Assembly: GCA_034421515.1 (NCBI GenBank)
Contig: DAOUKH010000046.1
Coordinates: 1 to 64,000 of the forward strand
Origin: DAOUKH01 sp034421515
GTDB lineage: Bacteria; Chloroflexota; Dehalococcoidia; SHYB01
Length of the DNA stretch: 64,000 bases
Direction: 5' to 3'
Positions 16,761-24,858 of the stretch are shown in pieces. The notes beneath the pieces were generated by a model. The model saw only the letters and a list, made by a program, of their open reading frames with translations, did no database searches and had not been told where the DNA came from. The position numbers and the translations under genes were made by a program. Positions within the stretch are counted from its first letter, which is position 1. Every line of letters starts with the position of its first letter.

Positions 16761-17414
16761 ATGACCTACGTAAAGATCTGCGGTATTGCGCGCGAAGTAG
16801 ACGCCGAAGCCGCCGCCGGCGCCGACTTCATCGGCCTTATGTTCGCCGAGAGTCCCCGCCGCGTAACCCTGGAACAGGCACTGGCGCTCGTCGAGGCCGT
16901 CCGGTCACGCCCCACACCGCCCAAGGCCGTGGGCGTCTTTGCCAACAACCCGCTCGACGAGGTCAACGAGACCGCGCGCGCCCTTGCGTTGGACTATGTC
17001 CAGATCAGCGGTGACGAACCCGACGACTACGTCCGGCGCGTGGAGGCGCCGGTGATCCGGTCGGTCCACGTCGAAGCCGGCGCGGGGCAACGGCCCGACC
17101 CAGTGGCGCTCGCCGCCCGCCTTGACGTCCTGCGCGCCCTGGGCGCGACGCCGCTCCTCGACGCCAAGGTTGATGCGCGCTACGGGGGAACGGGACGCCG
17201 CTTCGACCACGCTGCGGCGCGCGCCGCTGCCCGCGAGCACGACTTCCTGCTCGCCGGCGGCCTCACACCGGAGAACGTCGCCGAATCCGTGGCCGGCGTC
17301 CGGCCCTGGGGCGTCGACGTCTCCAGCGGCGTCGAGACCGGCGGCGTCAAGGATGCGGCCAAGATCCGCGCCTTCATCGAGGCGGTGCGGAACGCGGACG
17401 CGCGCTCCGGCTAA
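16761..17414 (+). CDS. trpF: Phosphoribosylanthranilate isomerase
   Basis: 217 residues from ATG 16761 (a GTG just before it is possible). Begins TYVKICGIAREVDAEAA, with the catalytic cysteine in KICG. GTGRRFDH and LLAGGLTPENV carry the aspartate and phosphate-binding features. Last trp gene here: trpB and trpA do not follow, so tryptophan synthase must be encoded elsewhere. Confidence 0.94.
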   Translation: MTYVKICGIAREVDAEAAAGADFIGLMFAESPRRVTLEQALALVEAVRSRPTPPKAVGVFANNPLDEVNETARALALDYVQISGDEPDDYVRRVEAPVIRSVHVEAGAGQRPDPVALAARLDVLRALGATPLLDAKVDARYGGTGRRFDHAAARAAAREHDFLLAGGLTPENVAESVAGVRPWGVDVSSGVETGGVKDAAKIRAFIEAVRNADARSG

Positions 17415-17443
17415 CACCCTTCGCCAGCAGCGGGCGGAGCCGC

Positions 17444-17449
17444 TATAGT
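17444..17449 (+). promoter_or_regulatory. -10 element of the dUTPase-like gene
   Basis: TATAGT, 12 bases before the ATG at 17462, implying a leader of only about 6 nt. No convincing -35 is seen. Suggests near-leaderless transcription independent of the trp operon. Confidence 0.4.
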
Positions 17450-17461
17450 ACGCGCGACGTT

Positions 17462-17986
17462 ATGTCCGGTTTGCTCGATAGACGCGCTATTCTCAAACGG
17501 ATCGCCGGCGATCCGCCTTTGATCGAAGGGTTGGTCAACCCAGAGGTCCAGGTGCAGCCGAACGGCGCCGACCTCACCCTGCGGAGCGTGGCGTCGTATA
17601 CCGGCGCGGGCGCCGCCGACTTCTCCAACGAGCGGCGCGCGCTGCCCGAGGAGTCGTTGCTGCCGTTCGACGGCGACGACGCCGTCATGCTGCCGCCGGG
17701 CTCCTACCTCGTGCGGTTCAACGAGACCGTAAACCTGCCCCTCGACCTTGCCGCGCTGGGGCGCACCCGGTCGAGCCTGCTACGGGGCGGCGCGGCGCTG
17801 CACACCGCGGTCTGGGACGCCGGCTACTCCGGCCGTTCGCAGAGTCTGTTGACCGTCTACAACCCCAGCGGCTTCCGGCTCTACCGGAACGCCCGCATCA
17901 TGCAGCTCGTCTTCGTGACGTTGGAAAAGCCCGCCGACGCGGGGTACAGCGGCGTCTACCTCGGCGAGCATACCGGGACGCCGTGA
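17462..17986 (+). CDS. dUTPase / dCTP deaminase family protein
   Basis: 174 residues. Trimeric dUTPase/Dcd fold, with RTRSSLLRGGAALHTAVWDAGYSGR as the core (R-S-S-L motif and the DAGY turn), more like the archaeal-type dUTPases than classical Dcd. It would remove dUTP or deaminate dCTP to limit uracil in DNA. No ribosome site is apparent; the ATG is just downstream of a -10 hexamer. It overlaps the DUF952 gene by 4 bases. Confidence 0.8.
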   Translation: MSGLLDRRAILKRIAGDPPLIEGLVNPEVQVQPNGADLTLRSVASYTGAGAADFSNERRALPEESLLPFDGDDAVMLPPGSYLVRFNETVNLPLDLAALGRTRSSLLRGGAALHTAVWDAGYSGRSQSLLTVYNPSGFRLYRNARIMQLVFVTLEKPADAGYSGVYLGEHTGTP

Positions 17987-18318
17987 TCTATCACCTCATG
18001 CCGGCCGCCGACGTCGAGGCCGCCCTCGCCGCGGCGGAGATCGCGCCCCCTAGCCTGACCGCCGAGGGGTTCATCCATGCCTCCGAGGACGAGGCACAGG
18101 TCCTCGGCGTCGCGAACCGGCTCTACGCCAACGCTGGCGACCTCGCGGCCTTGGTGATCGACGAGGGCCGCGTCCGCGCCGAGATCAAGCGCGAGGCGGC
18201 GTCGAACGGCGAGCGCTATCCACACATCTACGGGCCGTTGGAGCGAAGCGCGGTGGTGGGCGTCCGTACGTTGCAGCGCGGCACGGACGGGCGCTTCACC
18301 GGTTTCGAGGCCGACTAG
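17983..18318 (+). CDS. DUF952 family protein
   Basis: 111 residues, GTG start overlapping the previous stop (GTGA). The start MIYHLMPAADVEAAL and the AEGFIHASEDEAQVLGVANRLY and HIYGPLE segments identify DUF952, a small cytoplasmic family of unknown function. Convergent with, and overlapping by 4 bases, the PfkB kinase. No function is proposed. Confidence 0.85.
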   Translation: MIYHLMPAADVEAALAAAEIAPPSLTAEGFIHASEDEAQVLGVANRLYANAGDLAALVIDEGRVRAEIKREAASNGERYPHIYGPLERSAVVGVRTLQRGTDGRFTGFEAD

Positions 18319-19262
18319 CCGCCCGACGAGCCGAAGGTGCGCCGGTGGCGTTCTTCGAACTCGGCGGACGTGAAGTCGTAGCTCTGCGTCCCCTGCACCT
18401 CGACGGCGAACGAGGCCATCACTGTCCCTAGCTTGGCCGAGTCGACCAAGTTGAGCCCGCCGAGCATCCCCTTGATCAGCCCGCCGCGGTAGGCGTCGCC
18501 GGCGCCGGTCGGGTCAGAGGGCGGGGCGGCGAGGGCCACGGCGGGCAGATCCGTCTCGCCGTCCCGCGTCGTAACCGTCGAGCCGTACTCGCCCCGTGTC
18601 GTGATTACCGCGCCGCACCGGTCGAGGAGCCGGCCCCGATCCATGCCGGTGCGCGACATGATCAACTCGACCTCATAGTCGTTGGCAATGAGCACCTCGG
18701 CGCCCTCGATCATGGCCGCGAGGGCGTCGTCGCTCCACAAAGGGAGCGATTGGCCGGGGTCGAAGACGTACCGCATGCCGTGTTCCAGGAAAGCGGCGCG
18801 GCCCCGCTCCATGTCGTCGAGGTTGCTCGCGCCGGCGATGCCGATCGCTCCGGCGGATGCGTCGGGGTCGATCTCAATGCGGCAGGGGTGCTTCAACGCG
18901 CCGGGGTTGAACGCCGTGATCTGGTTGTCGGCCAAATCGGTGGTGATGTAGGCCGAGGCGGTGAACTCGTCGTCGGAGACGGTGATGCTCTCCGTATCGA
19001 TGCCGTGCTCCGCCAGCCACTGGAAGTAGCGGTCGCGGTCGCGGCCGATGGTGGCGAGGATGACGGGCCGCTCGCCGAGGTTAGCGAGGGCGTAGGCGAT
19101 GTTGCCCGCCGTGCCGCCGATGTACTCGACCAGGCCGTCCACGGTGAACGAAAGGTTCAGCATGTGGACCTTATCCGGCAGGATGTGGTCGCCAAACCGG
19201 CCGGGGAAGTCCATGATCCGGTCGTAGGCGATGGAGCCGACGATGTAGACGGGCGTGCTCAC
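18315..19262 (-). CDS. PfkB family carbohydrate/nucleoside kinase
   Basis: 315 residues, GTG start. Ribokinase-like fold. The N-terminal GSIAYDRIMDFPGRFGDHIL and GGTAGNIAYALANLG substrate region resembles adenosine-kinase-like members, and DPTGAGDAYRGGLIKGML is the PfkB signature 2 with the catalytic aspartate. Substrate could be adenosine or a sugar; the close purine genes make a nucleoside role plausible but unproven. Confidence 0.85.
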   Translation of the reverse strand: MSTPVYIVGSIAYDRIMDFPGRFGDHILPDKVHMLNLSFTVDGLVEYIGGTAGNIAYALANLGERPVILATIGRDRDRYFQWLAEHGIDTESITVSDDEFTASAYITTDLADNQITAFNPGALKHPCRIEIDPDASAGAIGIAGASNLDDMERGRAAFLEHGMRYVFDPGQSLPLWSDDALAAMIEGAEVLIANDYEVELIMSRTGMDRGRLLDRCGAVITTRGEYGSTVTTRDGETDLPAVALAAPPSDPTGAGDAYRGGLIKGMLGGLNLVDSAKLGTVMASFAVEVQGTQSYDFTSAEFEERHRRTFGSSGG

Positions 19263-19264
19263 AG

Positions 19265-19296
19265 CCTTCTCTCAGTCTCCCCCAAAGGGGGAGCGG
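19265..19296. repeat. Dispersed hairpin repeat, copy 2 (inverted)
   Basis: Reads CTCAGTCTCCCCCAAAGGGG on the plus strand, the reverse complement of copy 1 (CTCCCCCTTTGGGGGAGACTGAG) with TTT for TCT in the loop. It lies between the PfkB gene start and the end of the enoyl-CoA hydratase gene. Confidence 0.65.
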
Positions 19297-19312
19297 TGTG
19301 CGGCGCGGGCTC

Positions 19313-20134
19313 CTACGACTTGGTGAGCGGGCCTTCCTTGGTGGGGTCGGTGCGGCCTGCGGTGACCTCACGAAAGGTGTCGGAGGAGCGTTCGATGCTC
19401 ATCAGGCCGGGGACGGTCTGCGCGTAGCGAAGGGCGGAGTGTTTCTCCATCTCGGCCTGGTTCTCCAGGAAGCCGAGGGTCAGGCGCACACCCTCGGCCC
19501 GCATCGCCACCATCTCGGCGGCGAAGGCGAGCGCCCCTTCCATGAGTTCCTCCGAAGGAAAGACGCGGTTCACCAGGCCGATGGCCTTGGCCTCGACGCC
19601 GTTCACCTGCATGCCGGTCAGCAGCATCTCCTTGGCCTTCGAGTGGCCGACCAAACGGGTGAGACGCACCGCCGAGCCCCACGCGCCGATGCCCGCGCCG
19701 GTGTTCTTGAGGTGCCAGTCGGAGATCATCGCCGTCTCGGAGGCGACGCGGAAGTCGAACGGGAGGATGAGCTCGAGGGCACCCGTCGTGCAGAAGCCGT
19801 CGATCACCGCGATGGATGGCTTCAGCATGTCGTCGATGCGGTTCATCACCGAGTTGGCCAGCCACTCGGGTGTGCGCCCAACTTCGGCGTAGGCCTTCAG
19901 GTCGGCCCCGGCGGAGAACCAGGGACGGCCGTCCTTGCGCGGCCCTCCGGTGAGCATGTACACGCGGACGCCGTCGTCGGCCTCGATGCGTTCGAGCGCG
20001 TCGCCGAGCTCCTCGAAGACGGTGCGGTTCAGGGCGTTGAGCCGTTGGGGACGGTTGAGCGTGATCAGAGCGACCCGATCGCCCGCCATCTCGAGCCTGA
20101 TCGTCTCGTAGGTGGCGATGGTCTCGCCGGCCAT
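19313..20134 (-). CDS. Enoyl-CoA hydratase/isomerase family protein
   Basis: 273 residues from the ATG at 20134, which has GAGGAGG upstream; a longer in-frame reading extends into guaB3 and is rejected. Crotonase fold: ITLNRPQRLNAL at the N-terminus, FSAGADLKAYAEVGR for the first oxyanion-hole region, and FCTTGALELILPFDFRVAS for the second. Catalyses CoA-thioester chemistry such as hydration in beta-oxidation, with substrate unknown. Confidence 0.9.
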   Translation of the reverse strand: MAGETIATYETIRLEMAGDRVALITLNRPQRLNALNRTVFEELGDALERIEADDGVRVYMLTGGPRKDGRPWFSAGADLKAYAEVGRTPEWLANSVMNRIDDMLKPSIAVIDGFCTTGALELILPFDFRVASETAMISDWHLKNTGAGIGAWGSAVRLTRLVGHSKAKEMLLTGMQVNGVEAKAIGLVNRVFPSEELMEGALAFAAEMVAMRAEGVRLTLGFLENQAEMEKHSALRYAQTVPGLMSIERSSDTFREVTAGRTDPTKEGPLTKS

Positions 20135-20162
20135 GGGCGCCTCCTCCGTTCCCTCGGCAGGC

Positions 20163-21308
20163 CTACCGGCCTTGGGTGATCTGGAGGTACTTGCCCTCGG
20201 TGCGGACCGACGGCGCAATGACGACCTCGCATTGCTGCAAGTCCTGCACCGTGTAGGCGCCGCAGTAGCCCATGCAAGTGCGGAGCGCGCCGATGTAGTT
20301 CTCGGTGCCGTCGGAGGTCGTCGAGGGCCCGAAGAGGATCTTTTCGAGGGAGCCCTTCGAGCCAACGTGGACACGGGTGCCTCGCGGCAGGTCCATATGC
20401 GGGCTGGCCATGCCCCAACTGTAGCCTCGACCCGGCGCCTCGTCGCAGGCGGCAAGCTGGGAACCGAGCATGACGCCGTCGGCGCCGCTGGCGATCGCCT
20501 TGCAGAGGTCGCCGCCGGTGCGGATGCCGCCGTCGGTGATGATGGGGACGTACTTGCCGGTTCGGCGGAGGAACTCCTGCCGCGCCGCGGCGACGTCGAG
20601 GGTCGCCGTCACCTGCGGGACGCCGACGCCGATCACCTCGCGGGTGGTGCAGATGGCGCCGGGGCCAACACCCACGAGGAGGCCGTCGATGCCCGTCTCC
20701 ATCAGTTCGAGGGCGGCGCTGAAGCTGACCGCGTTGCCCACCACGACGGGAACGCGAAGCTGACTTATGAGCTCCGAGATAATGAGGCCGCGGGGGCTCT
20801 TGGAGACGTGGCGGGCCGTGGTCACGGTGGACTGCACGACGACGATGTCGGCGCCCGCCTCAACCGCCGCCGGGGCGAAACGCTTCGTGTTCGCCGGGGT
20901 TACAGAAACGGCGGCGAGTCCGCCGCCGTTCTTAGTTTCCTCGACCCTCTGGCCGATGAAGCGCTCCTCAATGGGGCGCGCGTATGTTTCTTGAAGTATC
21001 GCGGTCGCTTCCTCCTGGGGCGCCGAGGCAATCGCTTCGAGCACCTCATTCGGGTTTTCGTACCGCGTCTGCAGGCCCTCCAAGTTCATGACCGCCATGC
21101 CGCCGAGCTTGGTCATCGCCATCGCCGTCTCCGGTGAGGAGAGGGCATCCAAGGCCGCCGCGACGACGGGGATCTTCAGCCGGTGCTTCCCGATGACAAG
21201 CTCGGGGTTCGCCTGCTCGGGGTTGATCGTGACGTCGCCGGGCACGATCGAGACTTCGTCGAAACCGTACGCTCTGCGAAGGGGCTTGAACTGCGGCCGC
21301 TCCATCAT
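20163..21308 (-). CDS. guaB3: GuaB3-family IMP dehydrogenase-like protein
   Basis: 381 residues without CBS domains, matching the GuaB3 group rather than full-length GuaB. The catalytic loop GVGPGAICTTREVIGVG has the nucleophilic cysteine (C220). The phosphate loop region IITDGGIRTGGDLCKAIASG and the late GALRTCMGYCGA segment are also present. Role is in IMP to XMP or related purine interconversion; GuaB3 members differ in activity. It has its own strong promoter at 21424-21453. Confidence 0.9.
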   Translation of the reverse strand: MMERPQFKPLRRAYGFDEVSIVPGDVTINPEQANPELVIGKHRLKIPVVAAALDALSSPETAMAMTKLGGMAVMNLEGLQTRYENPNEVLEAIASAPQEEATAILQETYARPIEERFIGQRVEETKNGGGLAAVSVTPANTKRFAPAAVEAGADIVVVQSTVTTARHVSKSPRGLIISELISQLRVPVVVGNAVSFSAALELMETGIDGLLVGVGPGAICTTREVIGVGVPQVTATLDVAAARQEFLRRTGKYVPIITDGGIRTGGDLCKAIASGADGVMLGSQLAACDEAPGRGYSWGMASPHMDLPRGTRVHVGSKGSLEKILFGPSTTSDGTENYIGALRTCMGYCGAYTVQDLQQCEVVIAPSVRTEGKYLQITQGR

Positions 21309-21423
21309 TCCTCCTGGAAGAATTGGCGCGCAGGCTCAGGGCGGCGTCCGGGGGAAGTCGGGTCGGCCAAAGACCGGCCCGGCGGCCCGCGTCCGGGGCC
21401 AAGAGTCCGGCTTTTGACGGTTG

Positions 21424-21453
21424 ATTATACGCCTATGATTTTCAGGGCGTCAA
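21424..21453 (-). promoter_or_regulatory. guaB3 promoter
   Basis: Minus strand TTGACG (21453-21448), 18-bp spacer, perfect TATAAT (21429-21424). Transcription would start near 21417, about 110 nt before the gene. The surrounding 150 bp are visibly more AT-rich than neighbouring genes. Confidence 0.75.
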
Positions 21454-21557
21454 CGAATTTCGTCACCAATTTTGGACGAGTTATGTTGACCCCGCGTAAG
21501 CCTGCGTCTGCCCCGCCTACAGGGTCATCAAAGTTAGATGTCGCCCACGTTTTGCAA

Positions 21558-22499
21558 CTACGCAAAGGTCCCGTGCTCCAGGAAGTCGCCCACCAGCATC
21601 CCCGCCTCCTCAACGTGGCCGTCGTTCGTTGCATCGACCCAGCGGATGCGCTCGTCGGCAGGCTTGAACCACGTGTACTGACGCCGCGCGAAGCGGTGCG
21701 TGAGGAGTTGGATGCGACGCGCGGCCTCGTCCAGAGCCAGATCGCCCTGCACATGCTCGACCATTACCGGATAGCCGAGGCTCGACATGGAGGGAAGCGA
21801 TGCGTCGAGGCCGCGCTCCAGCAGTCCGCGCACCTCGTCGGCCCAACCTGCCGCGATCATCGCTTCCACCCGTGCGTCGATGCGGCGGTACAGCTCGGGG
21901 CGCGGCGCGGTGACGCCGATGACGAGTGTGCGATACGGCGACGGCCCTCGCCCGCCGACCTCTGAGAAGGGTCGTCCTGTGGCGCGGCTGACCTCGATGG
22001 CGCGCACCAGCCGCCGCATGTTGCGGGGGTCGATGCGCGCCGCCGATACCGGGTCCAGCGACTCCAGCTCGCGCAGGAGGCTGTCAGGGCCCTCCGACGC
22101 CGCCCGGGCGCTCAAGTCGCGGCGCAGTTCGGGGTTGGGCGGCACCCTGGGCAGCCGATAGCCATCAAGCAGCGCCCGGACGTAGTGCCCTGAGCCGCCA
22201 ACCAGCAACGGAACGCGGCCACGCTCGTCGATGCCGGCGATGGCGGCGGCGGCCTGCTCCTGGTAATGGGCAACGCTGAAGTCGGCGTCGGGATCGACGA
22301 CGTCGATCAGGTGGTGCGGGATGCGGGCACGGTCGGCGGCCGTCGGCTTGCCGGTGCCGATGTCGAGGCCGCGGTAGACGTGGCGGCTATCGGCGCCGAC
22401 GATCTCGCCGTCGAAGCGGGCCGCGAGCGCCATCGCCAGCGCCGACTTGCCGGCGGCGGTCGGCCCAACGATCGCGACGAGGGGAATCAGGCGCGCCAC
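21558..22499 (-). CDS. miaA: tRNA dimethylallyltransferase MiaA
   Basis: 313 residues from a GTG at 22499, chosen because it puts the P-loop near the N-terminus (IVGPTAAGKSALAMALA, G12-S19). Adds an isopentenyl group to A37 of tRNAs reading UNN codons. Other MiaA motifs: GADSRHVYRGLDIGTGKPT, PHHLIDVVDPD, LVGGSGHYVRALLDG and FARRQYTWFK. Longer upstream in-frame sequence runs into the DsbA-like gene and is not used. Confidence 0.94.
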   Translation of the reverse strand: MARLIPLVAIVGPTAAGKSALAMALAARFDGEIVGADSRHVYRGLDIGTGKPTAADRARIPHHLIDVVDPDADFSVAHYQEQAAAAIAGIDERGRVPLLVGGSGHYVRALLDGYRLPRVPPNPELRRDLSARAASEGPDSLLRELESLDPVSAARIDPRNMRRLVRAIEVSRATGRPFSEVGGRGPSPYRTLVIGVTAPRPELYRRIDARVEAMIAAGWADEVRGLLERGLDASLPSMSSLGYPVMVEHVQGDLALDEAARRIQLLTHRFARRQYTWFKPADERIRWVDATNDGHVEEAGMLVGDFLEHGTFA

Positions 22500-22519
22500 G
22501 CCGGCATTGTACGCGGTGC

Positions 22520-23179
22520 CTACTCCGAGGCGGCCGACGCCATCGGCATGACGCCCTGCTTTTCGAGGGCGGTCTGCATGACCTCGTAGTAGTGGTAGCC
22601 GGGGATCATGGTGCGGCCGAGGATCATGGTCGGCGTTTTGTGGATGCCGGCGCGCTGGGCGGCCTTGACGTACTCGAAGGTGCGCTGGCGGTGCTCGCCC
22701 TCGGCGAGCGCGCGGTGGAGGTCTTCGGGGTCGAGGCCCGCGCCTTCCGCCGCCGCCTTCAGCGTCTCCACGTTGGCGATGTCCTTGCCTTCGACCCACA
22801 GCGCTTCGAAGACGCCTGCCTTGAACGGCAGGGCCTTGTCGTACTGCTCGGCGTAGGTAAGGGCCTCGAAGGCGAGGAAGCTGAACTGCAGCTTCTCCGG
22901 CGAGCGCATCTTCGCTGCCCGCTCGGGGGATAACTCCTTCATCCACTCGCGCATCGCGTCGCGGCGCTCCGAGCTCGACCCGTGGGCCGGCTGGCCCTCA
23001 GGCGGGACCTCGGGATGCAGCCAGTGCGGCTTCCACTGCGGCTTGACGCCATACTCCACCGCCAGCCGGTCGATGTTGTCCTGGACGATGTACGACCAGG
23101 GGCAGACGAAGTCCGCGAAGACGACGACGGGGACCTCGGCGTTGCTCTTGTAGCCCTTCTCTTCCACTGCCTCGCTCAT
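22520..23179 (-). CDS. DsbA family (FrnE-like) protein with CPWS motif
   Basis: 219 residues from the ATG at 23179, preceded by GGAGGGG; an in-frame ATG 36 bases upstream has no comparable site. Thioredoxin-like fold with FADFVCPWSYIVQDN: the redox motif is C26-P-W-S29, so the second cysteine is replaced. No other cysteine is seen. The helical insert and the KTPTMILGRTMIPG cis-Pro loop match FrnE/2-hydroxychromene isomerase-like proteins. No signal peptide, so cytoplasmic. A glutathione-transferase- or isomerase-like role is as likely as dithiol oxidation. Confidence 0.85.
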   Translation of the reverse strand: MSEAVEEKGYKSNAEVPVVVFADFVCPWSYIVQDNIDRLAVEYGVKPQWKPHWLHPEVPPEGQPAHGSSSERRDAMREWMKELSPERAAKMRSPEKLQFSFLAFEALTYAEQYDKALPFKAGVFEALWVEGKDIANVETLKAAAEGAGLDPEDLHRALAEGEHRQRTFEYVKAAQRAGIHKTPTMILGRTMIPGYHYYEVMQTALEKQGVMPMASAASE

Positions 23180-23211
23180 GACCCCTCCTTCGCTCGCGGT
23201 CCCGTTCGTCT

Positions 23212-24006
23212 TCAAATAGCTTGCGCCATCGCCTCGGCGGCTGCAAGGGCGATGCCCTCTCCCGTCAGTCCGCCCTCCATCGCGTTAGCGTCGAAGGTCA
23301 GAAAGATTAGCGTCGCACCGTCGGGGCCGGCCTGTACCGGCGTGGGGCGCTCTGCGCCGAGCGTGTAACGGAAGCCGGGCGGGGCGAGCTCCCGTCCGTC
23401 GGCGATCATCGACCCCGAGAGCACGACCTCGTAACGGCCGTAGGGCGCCGCCTCGACGGGCACTTCCAGTCCCGGCGCGCATTCCAGCATCACCACTTCC
23501 GGGCCGTCGACGTATGGGATGAGCACCTTGTAGCGCACCTCCGGCGCGCCTTCGACCGACGTCCACTCCATCTCGCCCGCCAGACCTTGCAGCACGCGTC
23601 CCGCCAGGTTGATCTCCCGCCGCGCGGTGAGGTTGCCCATCGTCATCAACCCGCCCTGCTTGGGATGCAGCACGAGGACGTCGTGCCCCTCGCCCACGGA
23701 GAACGGCCCGTAGGGCGTGTTGTGGTCGGTGTAGTGGACGCCGACGGGACGCAGGTTGAGCGCGTCCCGCGAGAAGTTCATCGACCCGCCGATCAGCAGT
23801 TGGAACTGCGCCGTCAGGTGCATGTGGGCGTAGACGGAGAGCGTGGGGTCGAAGCGGAAGCGGATCGCCTCCGGGCCGCCCTCCTCGCCGTCGAGGAGCA
23901 CCTGGCAGTTGAAGGTGATCCCCTCCGTCGCGCCGCGCCGCCACGGGGTCGTGGCGGGGTCGGCGAGGTAGGTGACCAGCGCTCCGCTTTCCGCGGTCCG
24001 TTCCAA
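23212..24006 (-). CDS. Conserved-looking protein of unknown function
   Basis: 264 residues from a TTG at 24006 with AAGGAGAGG just upstream. Not confidently recognised. Composition is beta-rich with no membrane segment or signal peptide. A segment around YAHMHLTAQFQLLIGGSMNF and VHYTDHNTPYGPF has spaced histidines reminiscent of cupin metal sites, and the second half (LECAPGLEVPVEAAPYGRYEVVLSGSM in part) could be a second cupin-like repeat. That reading is tentative. Neighbours are tpiA upstream and the DsbA-like gene downstream. Confidence 0.7.
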   Translation of the reverse strand: MERTAESGALVTYLADPATTPWRRGATEGITFNCQVLLDGEEGGPEAIRFRFDPTLSVYAHMHLTAQFQLLIGGSMNFSRDALNLRPVGVHYTDHNTPYGPFSVGEGHDVLVLHPKQGGLMTMGNLTARREINLAGRVLQGLAGEMEWTSVEGAPEVRYKVLIPYVDGPEVVMLECAPGLEVPVEAAPYGRYEVVLSGSMIADGRELAPPGFRYTLGAERPTPVQAGPDGATLIFLTFDANAMEGGLTGEGIALAAAEAMAQAI

Positions 24007-24069
24007 CGGCCTCTCCTTCAGCCGATTCTACGGCGTACCCAGAAACGGCGTCAAACCAGACGGGACGGC

Positions 24070-24828
24070 TCAGGCGCGCGCGGCTGCGGCCTCGCGGGAC
24101 AGGGTGAGGAAGGAATCGGCCTTGAGGCAGGCGCCGCCGACGAGGCCGCCGTCGATCTCCGGCATCGCCATCAGGCCGGCCACGTTCTCCGTGTTGACGC
24201 TGCCGCCGTACAGGATGCGTACTGCCCCGGCGAAGTCGTCTCCGTAGAGGTCGCCCAGGATAGTGCGGGCGAAGGCGATGGTCTCGCTGGCCGTCCCCGG
24301 CGTTGCCGCCCGGCCTGTGCCAATAGCCCACACCGGCTCATAGGCGACGATGAGGTCGCCGGGCTCTTCTACCCCGTCTAGTCCCCCGCGAAGCTGCCGC
24401 TCGATGACGGCCTCGGTCATCCCCGCCTCGCGCTCGTCGAGCCGCTCACCGATGGCGAGGATGGGCACGAGGCCGACGTCGAGGGCGGCGCGGACCTTCT
24501 TGTTGATGAGCTCGTCGGTCTCACCGAAGAGCCAGCGGCGCTCCGAGTGGCCCAGGATGACGTGGGAGGCAAGCTCTTTCACCATCGCCGGGGCGATCTC
24601 GCCGGTGAAGGCGCCGGCCGCCTCGTGGTGCATGTTCTGCGCCCCGGTCTGTACCGGCTCCCCGCGCACGATCTCCGAGACCCTAGCGAGCCAGATCGAA
24701 GGAGGACAGACGATCAGCTCGACGCCGGTAACGGCGCCGGCGCCCTCGGCAATGCCGGACGCCAACGCGACGGCCTCGTCGAGCGAGGTGTGCATCTTCC
24801 AGTTGCCCGCCATCACCGGCGTCCGCAT
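24070..24828 (-). CDS. tpiA: Triosephosphate isomerase
   Basis: 252 residues. Interconverts dihydroxyacetone phosphate and glyceraldehyde 3-phosphate. N9 and K11 are in GNWKMH, the catalytic His is in VILGHSERR, and the catalytic Glu is in VAYEPVWAIGTG. The ATG has AGGAGAGG upstream. It follows apgM by 30 bases on the same strand, within a glycolysis-purine gene run. Confidence 0.97.
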   Translation of the reverse strand: MRTPVMAGNWKMHTSLDEAVALASGIAEGAGAVTGVELIVCPPSIWLARVSEIVRGEPVQTGAQNMHHEAAGAFTGEIAPAMVKELASHVILGHSERRWLFGETDELINKKVRAALDVGLVPILAIGERLDEREAGMTEAVIERQLRGGLDGVEEPGDLIVAYEPVWAIGTGRAATPGTASETIAFARTILGDLYGDDFAGAVRILYGGSVNTENVAGLMAMPEIDGGLVGGACLKADSFLTLSREAAAARA

Positions 24829-24858
24829 GGGGAAACCTCTCCTTATGGTGATGGGCCG

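Noticed and set aside
19313..20455. 380-codon start for the enoyl-CoA hydratase
   Set aside because: The extra N-terminus overlaps guaB3 in another frame and lacks similarity; the ATG at 20134 has a strong ribosome site.
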